Part shown: positions 27,466-40,252 of the stretch, piece after piece
Layout of the letters: each line of letters opens with the position of its first letter
Position numbering within the stretch: the first letter of the stretch is position 1
Assembly (NCBI RefSeq): GCF_051020955.1
Contig: NW_027476199.1
Span: forward strand, 434,001 to 498,000
DNA length: 64,000 bases
Direction of reading: 5' to 3'
DNA from: Megalopta genalis
Lineage: Eukaryota; Arthropoda; Insecta; Hymenoptera; Halictidae
The notes under the pieces: generated by a model
Told to the model about the DNA's origin: nothing
The model's input: only the letters and a program-made list of their open reading frames with translations
The model's database searches: none
Position numbers and translations under genes: made by a program

Positions 27466-29790
27466 AGCTAAATCATGTGGTTCGCGTGGATTTGATGCTA
27501 ACTCGTTTGTTTCGCATGCAGTTGAAGCTAAATCATGTATATCACAAGTATTTGAAGATAAACCATTTGTTTCGCATGAATTCGAAGATAAGCCTTCTAC
27601 TTCGCATGAATTTGAAGCTAAATCATGTGTTTCGCATGGATTTGAAGCTAACTCGTTTGTTTCATCTGCATTTGAAGCTATATCATGTATATCACAAGTA
27701 TTTGAAGCTAAACCATTTGTTTCGCATGGTTTCGAAAATAAGCATGCTATTTCGCATTGATTTGAAGCTAAATCATGTGTTTCGCGTGGATTTGAAGCTA
27801 ACTCGATTGTTTCGGCTGCTTATGAAGCTAAATCATGTATAACACAAGTATTTGAAGCTAAACCATTTGATTCGTTTGGACTTGATGCTAAGCCCTCTAC
27901 TTCGCATTAATTTGAAGCTAAATCATGTGATTCGCGTGGATTTGAAGCTAACTCGTTTGTTTCGCATGCAGTTGAAGCTAAATCATGCATATCACAAGTA
28001 TTTGAAGCTAAACCATTTGTTTCGCATGGTTTCGAAAATAAGCATTCTATTTCGCATTGATTTGAAGCTAAATCATGTGTTTCGCATGGATTTGAAGCTA
28101 ACTCGTTTGTTTCACCTGCATTTGAAGCTATATCATGTATATCACAAGTATTTGAAGCTAAACCATTTGATTCGCATGAATATTAAGGTGAACCATTTGT
28201 ATCGAATGAAGTTGTGGCTAAATCATGTGTTTCGAATGGATTTGAAGCTAACTCGTTTGTTTCGCACACAGTTGAAGCTAAATCATGTATAAAACAAGAA
28301 TTTGGAGCTAAACTATTTGTTTCGCATGGATTCGAAGATAAGCCATCTACTTCGCATTGATTTGAAGCTAAATCATGTGTTTCGCTTGGATGTGAAGCTA
28401 ACGTGTTTTCTTCGCATGCAGTTGAAGCTAAATCATGCATAGAACAAGAATTTGAAGCTAAAGCATTTGATTCGCATGGATTTGAAGCTAAGCCTTCGAC
28501 TTCGCATTGATTTGAAGCTAAATCTTGTGTTCCGTTTGGATTTGAAACTAACTCGACTGTTTCGGCTGCATATGAAACTAAATCATGTATAACACAAGTA
28601 TTTGAAGCTAAAGCATTTGATTCGCATGGATTTGAAGCTAAGCCTTCGACTACGCATTGATTTGAAGCTAAATCATGTGTTTCGCATGGATTTGAAGCTA
28701 ACTCGTTTGTTTCACCTGCATTTGAAGCTATATCATGTATATCACAAGTATTTGAAGCTAAACCATTTGTTTCGCATGGTTTCGAAAATAAGCATTCTAT
28801 TTCGCATTGATTTGAAGCTAAATCTTGTGTCTCGCATGGATTTGAAGCTAACTCGTTCATTTCGCCTGCATTTGAAGCTAAATCATTTATATCACAATTA
28901 TTTGATACTAAACCATTTGTTTCGCATGGATTCGAGGATAAGCCTTCTACTTCGCATGCAATTGAAGCTAAATCATTTGTTTCGCATGGATTTGAAGATA
29001 ACTCGTTTGTTTCACCTGCATTTGAAGCAATATCATGTATATCACAAATATTTGAAGCTAAACCATTTGTTTCGCATGGATTCGAAGATAAGCATTCTAC
29101 TTCGCATTGATTTGAAGCTAAATCATGTTTTTCGCATGGATTTGAAGCTAACTCGTTCATTTCGCCAGCATTTTAAGCTAAATCATTTATATCACAAGTA
29201 TTTGAAGCTAAACCATTTGATTCGTTTGAACTTGAAGCTAAGGCTTCTACTTCGCATTAATTTGAAGCTAAATCATGTGATTCGCGTGGATTTGAAGCTA
29301 ACACGTCTGTTTCACATGCAGTTGAAGCTAAATCATGTATATCACAAATATTTAAAGCTGAACCATTTGTTTCGCATGGATTCGAAGATAAGCATTCTAT
29401 TTCGCATTGATTTGAAGCTAAATCATGTGTTTCGCATTGATTTGAAGCTAACTCGTTTGTTTCACCTGCATTTGAAGCTATATCATGTATATCACAAATA
29501 TTTGAAGCTAAACCATTTGTTTCGCATGGTTTCGAAAATAAGCATTCTATTTCGCATTGATTTGAAGCTAAATCATGTGTTTCGCATTGATTTGAAGCTA
29601 ACTCGTTTGTTTCACCTGCATTTGAAGCTATATCATGTATATCACAAATATTTGAAGCTAAACCATTTGTTTCGCATGGTTTCGAAAATAAGCATTCTAT
29701 TTCGCATTGATTTGAAGCTAAATCATGTGTCTCGCATGGATTTGAAGCTAACTCGTTTGTTTCACCTGCATTTGAAGCTATATCATGTAT
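27460..29790 (+). repeat. Segmental repeat at 3,962-bp offset, copy 1
   Basis: From the mark CATGTGGTTCGCGTGG near 27,476 this segment matches 31,422-33,450 at an offset of 3,962 bp. Shared rarities include GCATGAATATTAAGGTG, GTATCGAATGAAGTTGTGG, GCACACAGTTGAAG, GATACTAAACC and TTCGAACT near TTGAAGCTAAGGC. A visible difference is TTTTCTTCGCATG here against TTTCCTTCGCATG in copy 2. This copy retains 300 bp (two HORs, about 29,281-29,580) that copy 2 lacks. Confidence 0.83.
28183..29160 (-). other. Minus-strand open frame (325 codons) present in two copies; repeat-derived
   Basis: This frame uses the LASNPCETHD-type decapeptides and has a copy at 32,145-33,122 that differs by one visible residue (Glu against Gly near residue 250). 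That conservation is explained by the recent 3,962-bp-offset duplication of the underlying DNA and is not evidence of selection. Its start lies next to a TTTTAAGCTA stop variant at 29,171. Confidence 0.55.
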
Positions 29791-29927
29791 ATCGCAAGTA
29801 TTTGAAGCTAAACCATTTATTTCGCATGGATTCGAAGATAAGCATTCTACTTCGCATTGATTTGAAGATGAATCATTTGTTTCGCTTGGATTTGAAAGTA
29901 ACTCGTTTGTTTCGCACGCAGTTGTAG
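28602..29927 (+). other. Longest open frame (441 codons); repeat-derived, probably not a gene
   Basis: The predicted product is a string of decapeptides of the type DLKLNHVFRM, DLKLTRLFHL, HLKLYHVYHK, YLKLNHLFRM and DSKISILLRI, basic and rich in Leu, His and Arg. The start is simply an ATG inside an M3 monomer and the end is a variant monomer; the array looks the same on both sides. It overlaps a long minus-strand frame at 28,183-29,160. The copy 3,962 bp downstream is two HORs shorter with a different end. There is no signal peptide, known domain or regulatory context. An unusual repeat protein cannot be excluded, but the evidence favours a chance frame. Confidence 0.6.
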
Positions 29928-30165
29928 CTAAATCATGTATAAAACAAGAATTTGATGCTAAACTATTTGTTTCGCATGGATTCGAAGATAAGCCTTCTAC
30001 TTCGCATTGATTTTAAGCTAAATCATGTGTTTCGCTTGGATGTGAAGCTAACGTGTTTTCTTCCCATGCAGTTGAAGCTAAATCATGCATAGAACAAGAA
30101 TTTGAAGCTAAACTATTTGTTTCGCATGGATTTGAAGCTAAACAATGTGCTTCGAATGAATTTGA
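29800..30165 (+). repeat. Short duplicate at 2,700-bp offset, right copy
   Basis: This is the partner of 27,100-27,465 with the same marks. One difference is GAATTTGATGCTAAAC here against GAATTTGATGGTAAAC at about 27,249. After 30,165 the surroundings differ (GAATTTGAATCTAAATC). Confidence 0.75.
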
Positions 30166-31421
30166 ATCTAAATCATGTGTTTCGCATGGATTTCCAGCTA
30201 ACTCGTTTGTTTTGCCTGTATTTGAAGCTGGATCATGTATATCACAAGTATTTGAAGCCAAACCATTTGATTCCTTTGGACTTGTAGCTAAGCCTTCTAC
30301 TTCGCATTAATTTGAAGCTAAATCATGTGATTCGCGTGGATTTGAAGCTAACTCGTTTGTTTCGCATGCAGTTGAAACTAAATCATGTATATCACAAGTG
30401 TTTGAAGCTAAACCATTTGTTTCGCTGGGATTCGAAGATGAGACTTCTACTTCGCATGCATTTGAAGCTAAATCATGTGTTCCGTTTGGATTTGAAACTA
30501 ACTCGACTGTTTCGGCTGCATATGAAACTAAATCATGTATAACACAAGTATTTGAAGCTAAAGCATTTGATCCACATGGATTTGAAGCTAAGCCTTGACT
30601 TCGCATTGATTTGAAGCTAAATCATGTGTTTCGCATGGATTTGAAGCTAACTCGTTTGTTTCGCATGCAGTTGAAGTTAATTCATGTATAAAACAAGAAT
30701 TTGAAGCTAAACTACTTGTTTCGCAAGGATTTAAAGCTAAACAATGTGTTTCGAATGAATTTGAAGATAAATCATGTGTTTCGCATGGATTTGAAGCTAA
30801 CTCGATTGTTTGTCATGCAGTTGAAGCTAAATCATCTATATCACAAGTATTTGAAGCCAATCCATGAGCTTCTCATGGATTTGAAACTAAGCCTTCTACT
30901 TAGCATTCATTTGTAGCTAAATCATGTGTTTCGCATGGATTTGAAGCTAACTCGTTTGTTTCGCCTGCAGTTGTAGCTAAATCATTTATATCACAAGTAT
31001 TTGAAGCTAAACCATTTGATTCGCATGTATTTGAAACTAAACCTTCTACTTCGCATTGATTTGCAGCTACATCATGTGTTTCGCTTGGATTTGAAGCTAA
31101 CGTGTTTGTTTCGCATGCAGTTGAAGCTAAATCATGCATAAAACAAGAATTTGAAGCTAAACTATTTGTTTTGCATGGATTTGAAGCTAAACAATGTGCT
31201 TCGAATGAATTTGAAGCTAAATCATGTGTTTCGCATGGATTTGAAGCTAACTCGATTGTTTCGTCTGCATGATTTGATGCTAAATCATGTGCTTCGCACG
31301 GATTTGAAGTTAACTCGTTTGTTTTGCCTGCAGTTCAAGCTGAATCCTGTATATCACATGTATTTGAAGCTAAACCATTTGATTCGTTTGGACTTGATGC
31401 TAAGCCTTCTACTTCGCATTA

Positions 31422-33450
31422 ATTTGAAGCTAAATCATGTGGTTCGCGTGGATTTGATGCTAACTCGTTTGTTTCGCATGCAGTTGAAGCTAAATCATTT
31501 ATATCACAAGTATTTGAAGATAAACCATTTGTTTCGCATGAATTCGAAGATAAGCCTTCTACTTCGCATGAATTTGAAGCTAAATCATGTGTTTCGCATG
31601 GATTTGAAGCTAACTCGTTTGTTTCATCTGCATTTGAAGCTATATCATGTATATCACAAGTATTTGAAGCTAAACCATTTGTTTCGCATGGTTTCGAAAA
31701 TAAGCATGCTATTTCGCATTGATTTGAAGCTAAATCATGTGTTTCGCGTGGATTTGAAGCTAACTCGATTGTTTCGGCTGCTTATGAAGCTAAATCATGT
31801 ATAACACAAGTATTTGAAGCTAAACCATTTGATTCGTTTGGACTTGATGCTAAGCCTTCTACTTCGCATTAATTTGAAGCTAAATCATGTGATTCGCGTG
31901 GATTTGAAGCTAACTCGTTTGTTTCGCATGCAGTTGAAGCTAAATCATGCATATCACAAGTATTTGAAGCTAAACCATTTGTTTCGCATGGTTTCGAAAA
32001 TAAGCATTCTATTTCGCATTGATTTGAAGCTAAATCATGTGTTTCGCATGGATTTGAAGCTAACTCGTTTGTTTCACCTGCATTTGAAGCTATATCATGT
32101 ATATCACAAGTATTTGAAGCTAAACCATTTGATTCGCATGAATATTAAGGTGAACCATTTGTATCGAATGAAGTTGTGGCTAAATCATGTGTTTCGAATG
32201 GATTTGAAGCTAACTCGTTTGTTTCGCACACAGTTGAAGCTAAATCATGTATAAAACAAGAATTTGGAGCTAAACTATTTGTTTCGCATGGATTCGAAGA
32301 TAAGCCATCTACTTCGCATTGATTTGAAGCTAAATCATGTGTTTCGCTTGGATGTGAAGCTAACGTGTTTCCTTCGCATGCAGTTGAAGCTAAATCATGC
32401 ATAGAACAAGAATTTGAAGCTAAAGCATTTGATTCGCATGGATTTGAAGCTAAGCCTTCGACTTCGCATTGATTTGAAGCTAAATCTTGTGTTCCGTTTG
32501 GATTTGAAACTAACTCGACTGTTTCGGCTGCATATGAAACTAAATCATGTATAACACAAGTATTTGAAGCTAAAGCATTTGATTCGCATGGATTTGAAGC
32601 TAAGCCTTCGACTACGCATTGATTTGAAGCTAAATCATGTGTTTCGCATGGATTTGAAGCTAACTCGTTTGTTTCACCTGCATTTGAAGCTATATCATGT
32701 ATATCACAAGTATTTGAAGCTAAACCATTTGTTTCGCATGGTTTCGAAAATAAGCATTCTATTTCGCATTGATTTGAAGCTAAATCTTGTGTCTCGCATG
32801 GATTTGAAGCTAACTCGTTCATTTCGCCTGCATTTGAAGCTAAATCATTTATATCACAATTATTTGATACTAAACCATTTGTTTCGCATGGATTCGAGGA
32901 TAAGCCTTCTACTTCGCATGCAATTGAAGCTAAATCATTTGTTTCGCATGGATTTGAAGATAACTCGTTTGTTTCACCTGCATTTGAAGCTATATCATGT
33001 ATATCACAAATATTTGAAGCTAAACCATTTGTTTCGCATGGATTCGAAGATAAGCATTCTACTTCGCATTGATTTGAAGCTAAATCATGTTTTTCGCATG
33101 GATTTGAAGCTAACTCGTTCATTTCGCCAGCATTTTAAGCTAAATCATTTATATCACAAGTATTTGAAGCTAAACCATTTGATTCGTTTGAACTTGAAGC
33201 TAAGGCTTCTACTTCGCATTAATTTGAAGCTAAATCATGTGTTTCGCATTGATTTGAAGCTAACTCGTTTGTTTCACCTCCATTTGAAGCTATATCATGT
33301 ATATCACAAATATTTGAAGCTAAACCATTTGTTTCGCATGGTTTCGAAAATAAGCATTCTATTTCGCATTGATTTGAAGCTAAATCATGTGTCTCGCATG
33401 GATTTGAAGCTAACTCGTTTGTTTCACCTGCATTTGAAGCTATATCATGT
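31422..33450 (+). repeat. Segmental repeat at 3,962-bp offset, copy 2
   Basis: This is the second copy of 27,460-29,790. Offsets are 3,962 bp up to about 33,240 and 3,662 bp after it, so exactly two 150-bp units are missing relative to copy 1. The loss joins equivalent monomers and leaves the 30-bp phase intact, as expected from in-register exchange. The match ends near 33,450, where ACCTTTTGTTTCGC begins. Confidence 0.83.
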
Positions 33451-34004
33451 ATATCACAAGTATTTGAAGCTAAACCTTTTGTTTCGCATGGATTCGAGGA
33501 TAAGCCTTCTACTTAGCATGCAATTGAAGCTAAATCATGTGTTTCGTTTCGACTTGAAACTAACACGATTGTTTCGGCTGCTTATGAAGCTAAATCATTG
33601 ATAACACAAGTATTTGAAGCTAAACCATTTGATTCGTTTGGACTTGAAGCTAAGCCTTCTACTTCGCATGAATTTGAAGCTAAATCATGTCTTTTGTTTG
33701 GATTTGAAACTAACTCGATTGTTCCGGCTGCATATGAAGCTAAATCATGTATAACACAAGTATTTGAAGCTAAAGCATTTGATTCGCATGGATTTGAAGC
33801 TAAACAATGTGTTTCGAATGAATTTGAAGCTAAATCATGTGTTTCATATGGATTTGAAGCTGACTCGTTTGTTTTGCCTGCATTTGAAGCTGAATCATGT
33901 ATATCACAAGTATTTGAAGCTAAACCATTTGATTCGTTTGGACTTGAAGCTAAGCCTTCTACTTCGCATTGATTTGAAGCTAAATCATGTGTTTCTCTTG
34001 GATT

Positions 34005-34865
34005 TGAAGCTAACTCGTTTGTTTCACCTGCATTTGAAGCTATATCATGTATATCACAAGTATTTGAAGCTAAACCATTTGTTTCGCATGGATTTGAAGC
34101 TAAACAATGTGTTTCGAATGAATTTGAAGCTAAATCATGTGTTTCTTATGGATTTGAAGCTAACTCGTTTGTTTTGCCTGCATTTGAAGCTGAATCATGT
34201 ATATCACAAGTATTTGAAGCTATACCATTTGATTCGCATCGATTTGAAGCTAAGCCTTCTACTTCGCATTAATTTGAAGCTAAATCATGTGTTTCGTTTG
34301 GACTTGAAACTAACTCGATTGTTTCGGCTGCTTATGAAGCTAAATCATGTATAACACAAGTATTTGAAGCTAAATCATTTGATTCGCATCGATTTGAAGC
34401 TAAGCCTTCTACTTCGCATTGATTTGAAGCTAAATCATGTGTTTCTCTTGGATTTGAAGCTAACTCGTTTGTTTCACCTGCATTTGAAGCTATATCATGT
34501 ATATCACAAGTATTTGAAGCTAAACCATTTATTTCGCATGGATTCGAAGATTAGCATTCTACTTCGCATTGATTTAAAGCTAAATCATGTGTTTCGCATG
34601 GATTTGAAGCTAACTCGTTCATTTTGCTTGCGTTTGAAGCTAAATCATTTATATCACAAGTATTTGAAGCTAAACCATTTTATTCGCATGGATTCGAAGA
34701 TAAGCCTTCTACTTCGCATGAATTTGAAGCTAAATCATGTCTTTCGTTTGGATTTGAAACTAACTCGATTGTTTCGGCTGGATATGAAGCTAAATCATGT
34801 ACAACACAAGTATTTGAAGCTAAAGCATTTGATTCGCATGGATTTGAAGCTAAGCCTTCTACTTC
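34005..34865 (+). repeat. Dispersed duplicate, right copy (partner at 24,795-25,805)
   Basis: This is the counterpart of 24,795-25,805, lacking the 149-bp duplication. It ends where TCGCAATGATTTG precedes a CAGGTGTTTCTCCTGG unit, while the left copy goes on with TCGCATTGATTTGAAGCTTAATC. Differences inside the shared part are few by eye. Confidence 0.78.
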
Positions 34866-37260
34866 GCAATGATTTGAAGCTAAATCAGGTGTTTCTCCTG
34901 GATTTGAAGCTAACTCGTTAGTTTCACCTGCATTTGAAGCTATATCATGTATATCACAAGTATTTGAAGCTTAACCATTTGTTTCGCATGGATTCGAAGA
35001 TAAGCATTCTACTTCGCATTGATTTGAAGCTAAATCATGTTTTTCGCATGGATTTGAAGCTAACTCGTTCATTTCGCCAGCATTTGAAGCTAAATCATTT
35101 ATATCACAAGTATTTGAAGCTAAACCATTTGATTCGCATGGATTCGAAACTAAACAATGTGTTTCGAATGAATTTGAAGCTAAATCATGTGTTTCGTATG
35201 GATTTGAAGCTAACTCGTTTGTTTTGCCTGCATTTGAAGCTATATCATGTATACCACAAGTATTTGAAGCTAAACCATTTGATTCGTTTGGACTTGAAGC
35301 TAAGCCTTCTACTTCGCATTAGTTTGAAGCTAAACCATGTGATTCGCGTGGATTTGAAGCTAACTCGTTTGTTTTGCCTGCATTTGAAGCTATATCATGT
35401 TTATCACAAGTGTTTGAAGCTAAACCATTTGTTTCGCATGGATTCGAAGATAAGCCTTCTTCTTCGCATGAAATTGAAGCTAAATCATGTGTTTCGTTTG
35501 GACTTGAAACTAACTCGATTGTTTCGGCTGCTTATGAAGCTAAATCATGTATAACACAAGTATTTGAAGCTAAACCATTTGATTCGCATCGATTTGAAGC
35601 TAAGCCTTCTACTTCGCATTGATTTGAAGCTAAATCATGTGTTTCTCTTGGATTTGAAGCTAACTCGTTTGTTTCACCTGCATTTGAAGCTATATCATGT
35701 ATACCACAAGTATTTGAAGCTAAACCATTTGATTCGTTTGGACTTGAAGCTAAGCCTTCTACTTCGCATTGATTTGAAGCTAAATCATGTGTTTCTCTTG
35801 GATTTGAAGCTAACTCGTTTGTTTCACCTGCATTTGAAGCTATATCATGTATATCACAAGTATTTGAAGCTAAACCATTTGTTTCGCATGGATTTGAAGC
35901 TAAACAATGTGCTTCGAATGAATTTGAAGCTAATTCATGTGTTTCGTATGGATTTGAAGCTAACTCGTTTGTTTTGCCTGCATTTGAAGCTGAATCATGT
36001 ATATCACAAGTATTTGAAGCTAAACCATTTGATTCGTTTGGACTTGAAGCTAAGCCTTCTACTTCGCAGTGATTTGAAGCTGAATCATGCGTTTCGCTTG
36101 AATTTGAAGATAACACGTTTGTTTCGTATGCAGTTGAAGCTAAATCATGTATATCACAAGCGTGTGAATCTGAACCATTTGTTTCGCATGAATATTAAGC
36201 TAAACAATGTGTTTCGAATGAAGTTGAAGCTAAATCATGTGTTTCGCATGGATTTGAAGATAACTCGATTGTTTCGCATGCAGTTGAAGCTAAATCATGT
36301 ATATCACAAGTATTTGAAGCTAAACCATTTGATTCGCTTGCTTTTGAAGCTAAGCCTCCTTCTTCGCATTGATTTGAAGCTAAATAATGTGCTTCGCTTG
36401 GATTTGAAGCTAACTCGTTTGTTTCGCATGCAGTTGAAGCTAAATCATGTATAAAACAAGAATTTGATGCTAAACCATCTGCTTCACGTGGTTTTGGGTC
36501 TAAGCCTTCCACTTCGCATTGATTTGAAGCTAAATCATGTGTTTCGCTTGAATTTGGAGCTAACTCGTTTGTTTTGCCTGCATTTGAAGCTGAATCATGT
36601 ATATCACAAGTATCTGAACCTAAATCATTTGTTTCGCAAGAATTTGAAGCTAAGCCTTCTACTTCGCATTGATTTGAAGCTAAATCATGTGTTTCGCTTG
36701 GATTTGAAGCTAAACCTCCTACATCGCATTGATTTGAAGCTAAATCATGTGTTTTGCATGGATTTGATGCTAACTCGTTTGTTTCTCTTGCATTTGAAGC
36801 TATATCACTTATATCGCAAGTATCTGAACCTAAATCATTTGTTTCGCATGGATTTGAAGCTAAACCTTCTACATTGTATTGATTTGAAGCTAACTCATTT
36901 GTTTCGCATGGATTTGAAGCTAAACATTCTACATCGCATGGATTTGAAGCTAAACCTTCTACATCGTATTGATTTGAAGATAAGTCGTTTGTTTCGTCTG
37001 AATTCGAATCTATATCACATATATCGCAAGTATCTGATCCTAAATAATATGTTTCGAATGGATTTGATACTAAACCTTCTACATAGCATTGATTTGCAGC
37101 TAAATCATGCGTTTCGCATGGATTAGAAGGTAACTCGTTAGTTTCGCCTGCACTTGAAGCTATATCACTTATATCGCAAGTATCTGAACCTAAATAATTT
37201 GTTTCGCATGGATTTGAAGCTACGCCTTCTACTTCGCATGGATTTAAAGATAAATGATGT

Positions 37261-37810
37261 GCATCGAATGGATTTTGAAGCTAACTCGTTTGATTCGTCT
37301 GCATTTGAAGCTATATCACTTATATCCCAAGTGATTGATGCTAAATCATTTGTTTCTCATGGATTTGAAGCTAAACCTTCTACATCGCATTGATTTGCAG
37401 CTAAATCATGTGTTTCGCTTGGATTTGAAGCTAAACCGTCTACGTCGCATTGATTTGATGCTAAATCATGTTTTTTGCATGGATTTGATTCTAACACGTT
37501 TGTTTCTCCTGCATTTGTAGCTATATCACTTATATCGCAAGTATCTGAACCTAAATCATTTGTTTCGCATGGATTTGAAGCTAACTCTTCTACCTCGCAT
37601 GGATTTAAAGCTCAATGATGTGTATCGCATGGATTTTGAAGCTAACTCGTTTGATTCTTCTGCATTTGATTCTAAATCACTTATATGGCAAGTGTCTGAG
37701 GCTAAATCATTTGTTTCGCATGGATTTGAAGCTAAACCTTCTACATCGTATCGATTTGAAGCTAATTGATATGTGTCGCATGGATTTTGAAGCTACCCGT
37801 TTGATTCGTC
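37261..37810 (+). repeat. Recurrent 31-bp monomers (GATTTTGAAGC form)
   Basis: At about 37,271, 37,631 and 37,787 the monomer junction reads GGATTTTGAAGC, with one extra T. Usually TGATGTGTATCG or a similar M1 precedes it and TTTGATTCGTCTGC follows. The same composite recurs near 24,342, 46,697, 50,622, 51,042, 54,693, 58,622, 59,041 and 62,541. The extra base is therefore an inherited mark of one monomer lineage, not repeated independent error. It makes a useful tracer for family-B copies. Confidence 0.75.
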
Positions 37811-38330
37811 TGCATTTGCAGCTATATCACTTATATCACAAGTGTTTGAAGCCAAATCATTTGTTTCGCATGGATTTGGAGCTAAACCTTCTACATCGTA
37901 TTGATTTGAAGCTAACTCATTTGTTTCGCATGGATTTGAAGGTAAACATTCTACATCGTATGGGTTTGAAGCTAAACCTTCTACATCGTATTGATTTGAA
38001 GCTAAGTCGTTTGTTTCGTCTGAATTCGAAGCTATATCACTTATATCGCAAGCATCTGAACCTAAATCATATGTTTCGCATGGATTTGAAGATAACTCGT
38101 TTGTTTCGACTGCATTTGAAGCTATATCAATTATATCCCAAGTGTTTGAAGCTAAATCATGTGTTTCGCTTGGATTTGAAACTAAACCTTCTACATCGCA
38201 TTGATTTGCAGCTTAATCATGTGTTTTGCATGGATTTGAAACTAACTCGTGTGTTTCTCCTGCATTTGAAGCTATATCACTTATATCGCATTTATCTGGT
38301 GCTAAATCATTTGTGTCGCATGGATTTGAA

Positions 38331-40252
38331 GCTAAGCCTTCTACATCGCTTTGATTTGAAGCTAAATCACGTGTTTCGATTGAAGCTGAAACTAACTCGT
38401 TTGTTCCGTCTGCAATTGAAGCTATATAACTTATATCGCAAGTATCTGAACCTAAATCATTTATTTCGCATAGATACGAAGCTAAACCTTCTACATCGCA
38501 TTGATTTGAAGCTAAATTATGTGTTTCGGATGGATTTGAAGCTAAACCTTCTACAGTGCATTGATTTGCAGCTAAATCATATTTTTCGCATGGGTTTTTA
38601 AGCTAACTCTTTTGTTTCCCCTGCATTTGAAGCTATATCACTTATATCGCAAGTGTTTGAAGCTAAATCAATTGTTTTGCATGGATTTGAATCTAAACCT
38701 TCTACGTAGCATTGATTTGAAGCTTAATCATGTGTTTTGCATGGATTTGAAGCTAACTCGTGTGTTTCTCCTGCATTTGAAGCTATATCACATATATCGC
38801 ATTTATCTGGTGCTAAATCATTTGTGTCGCATGGATTTGAAGCTAAGCCTTCTACATCGCTTTGATTTGAAGCTAAATCACGTGTTTCGATTGAAGCTGA
38901 AACTAACTCGTTTGTTCCGTCTGCAATTGAAGCTATATAACTTATATCGCAAGTATCTGAACCTAAATCATTTGTTTCGCATAGATATGCAGCTAAACCT
39001 TCTACATCGCATTGATTTGAAGCTGAATTATGTGTTTCGGATGGATTTGAAGCTAAACCTTCTACAGTGCATTGATTTGCAGCTAAATAATATTTTTCGC
39101 ATGGGTTTTTAAGCTAACTCTTTTGTTTCCCCTGCATTTGAAGCTATATCACTTATATCGCAAGTGTTTGAAGCTAAATCAGTTGTTTTGCATGGATTTG
39201 AATTTAAACCTACTACATAGCATTGATTTGAAGCTTAATCATGTGTTTTGCAAGGATTTGAAGCTAACTTGTGTGTTTCTCCTGCATTTGAAGCTATATC
39301 ACTCATATCTCAAGTATTTGAAGCTAAATCATTTGATCCGCATGGATTTGAAGCTAACTCGTTTATTTCGTCTGCATTTAAAACTATAGCACTTATATCG
39401 CAAGTACCTGAAGCTGAATCATTTACGTCGCATGGATTTGAAGCTAAACCTTCTACATCTCATTGATTTGCAGCTAAATCATGTGTTTCGCATGGAATGA
39501 AGCTAACTCGTTTGTTCCGCCTGCATTTGAAGCTATATCACTTATATCACAAGTGTTCGAAGCTAAGTCATTTGTTTTGCATGGATTTGAAGCAAATCCT
39601 TCTACATCGCAATGATTTGAAGCTAAATCATGTGTTTGGCATGAAATTGATGCTAAGTCGATTGTTTCGTCTGCATTTGAAGCTATATCACTTACATCCC
39701 ATGTATCTGATGCTAAATCATGTGTTTTGCATGGATTTTTAGCTAACTCGTTTGTTTCCATTGCAATTGAAGCTATATAACTTATATCGCAAGTATCTGA
39801 ACCTAAATCATTTGTTTCGCATAGATATGAAGCTAAACCTTCTACATCGCATTGATTTGAAGCTAAATCATTTGTTTCGCATGGATTTGAAGCTAAACCT
39901 TCTACATCTCATTGATTTGAAGCTAAATCATGTGTTTCGCTTGAAGTTGAAGCTACCTCGTGTGTTTCTCATGCATTTGAAGCTATATCATTTATATCGC
40001 ATTTATCTGATGCTAAATCATTTGTGTCGCATGGATTTGAAGCTAAGCCTTCTACGTCGTATCGATTTGAAGCTAAATCAAGTGTATCGCATGGATTTTG
40101 GAGCTAAATCTTCTACATCGCATTGATTTGAAGCTTAATCATGTGTTTTGCATGGATTTGAAGCAAACTCGTGTGTTTCTCCTGCATTTGAAGCTATATC
40201 ACTTGTATCGCATTTATCTGATGCTAAATCATTTGTGTTGCATGGATTTGAA
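38331..40252 (+). repeat. 1,922-bp segmental repeat, copy 1
   Basis: This segment is repeated head-to-tail at 40,253-42,250 with an offset of 1,922 bp. Marks in order are CTACATCGCTTTG, CACGTGTTTCGATTGAAGC, GGGTTTTTAAGC, GTTTTGCAAGG, a 29-bp monomer junction GCATGGAATGAAGC, and GCATGAAATTGATGC. It contains its own internal tandem duplication of 510 bp (17 monomers; 38,331-38,840 against 38,841-39,350). A visible difference between the large copies is GCATGGATTTG at about 39,880 against GCAAGGATTTG at about 41,802. Confidence 0.85.

Larger units (their letters stand above)
24421..36600 (+). repeat. Family-A domain 2
   Basis: This domain returns to A-type M3 (ATCACAAGTA) and M5, but differs from domain 1 in subtype make-up. 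Many M2 units end in CGCATGCAG followed by TTGAAGCTA, M3 variants read AAAACAAGAA or AGAACAAGAA, and M4 variants read AACAATGTGT or AACTATTTGT. Monomer phase is fairly steady. It contains two copies of a roughly 2-kb segment 3,962 bp apart and a segment shared with 34 kb. The change to family B occurs around 36,600-36,720, where TATCTGAACCTAAATC and CTACATCGC first appear regularly. Confidence 0.82.
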
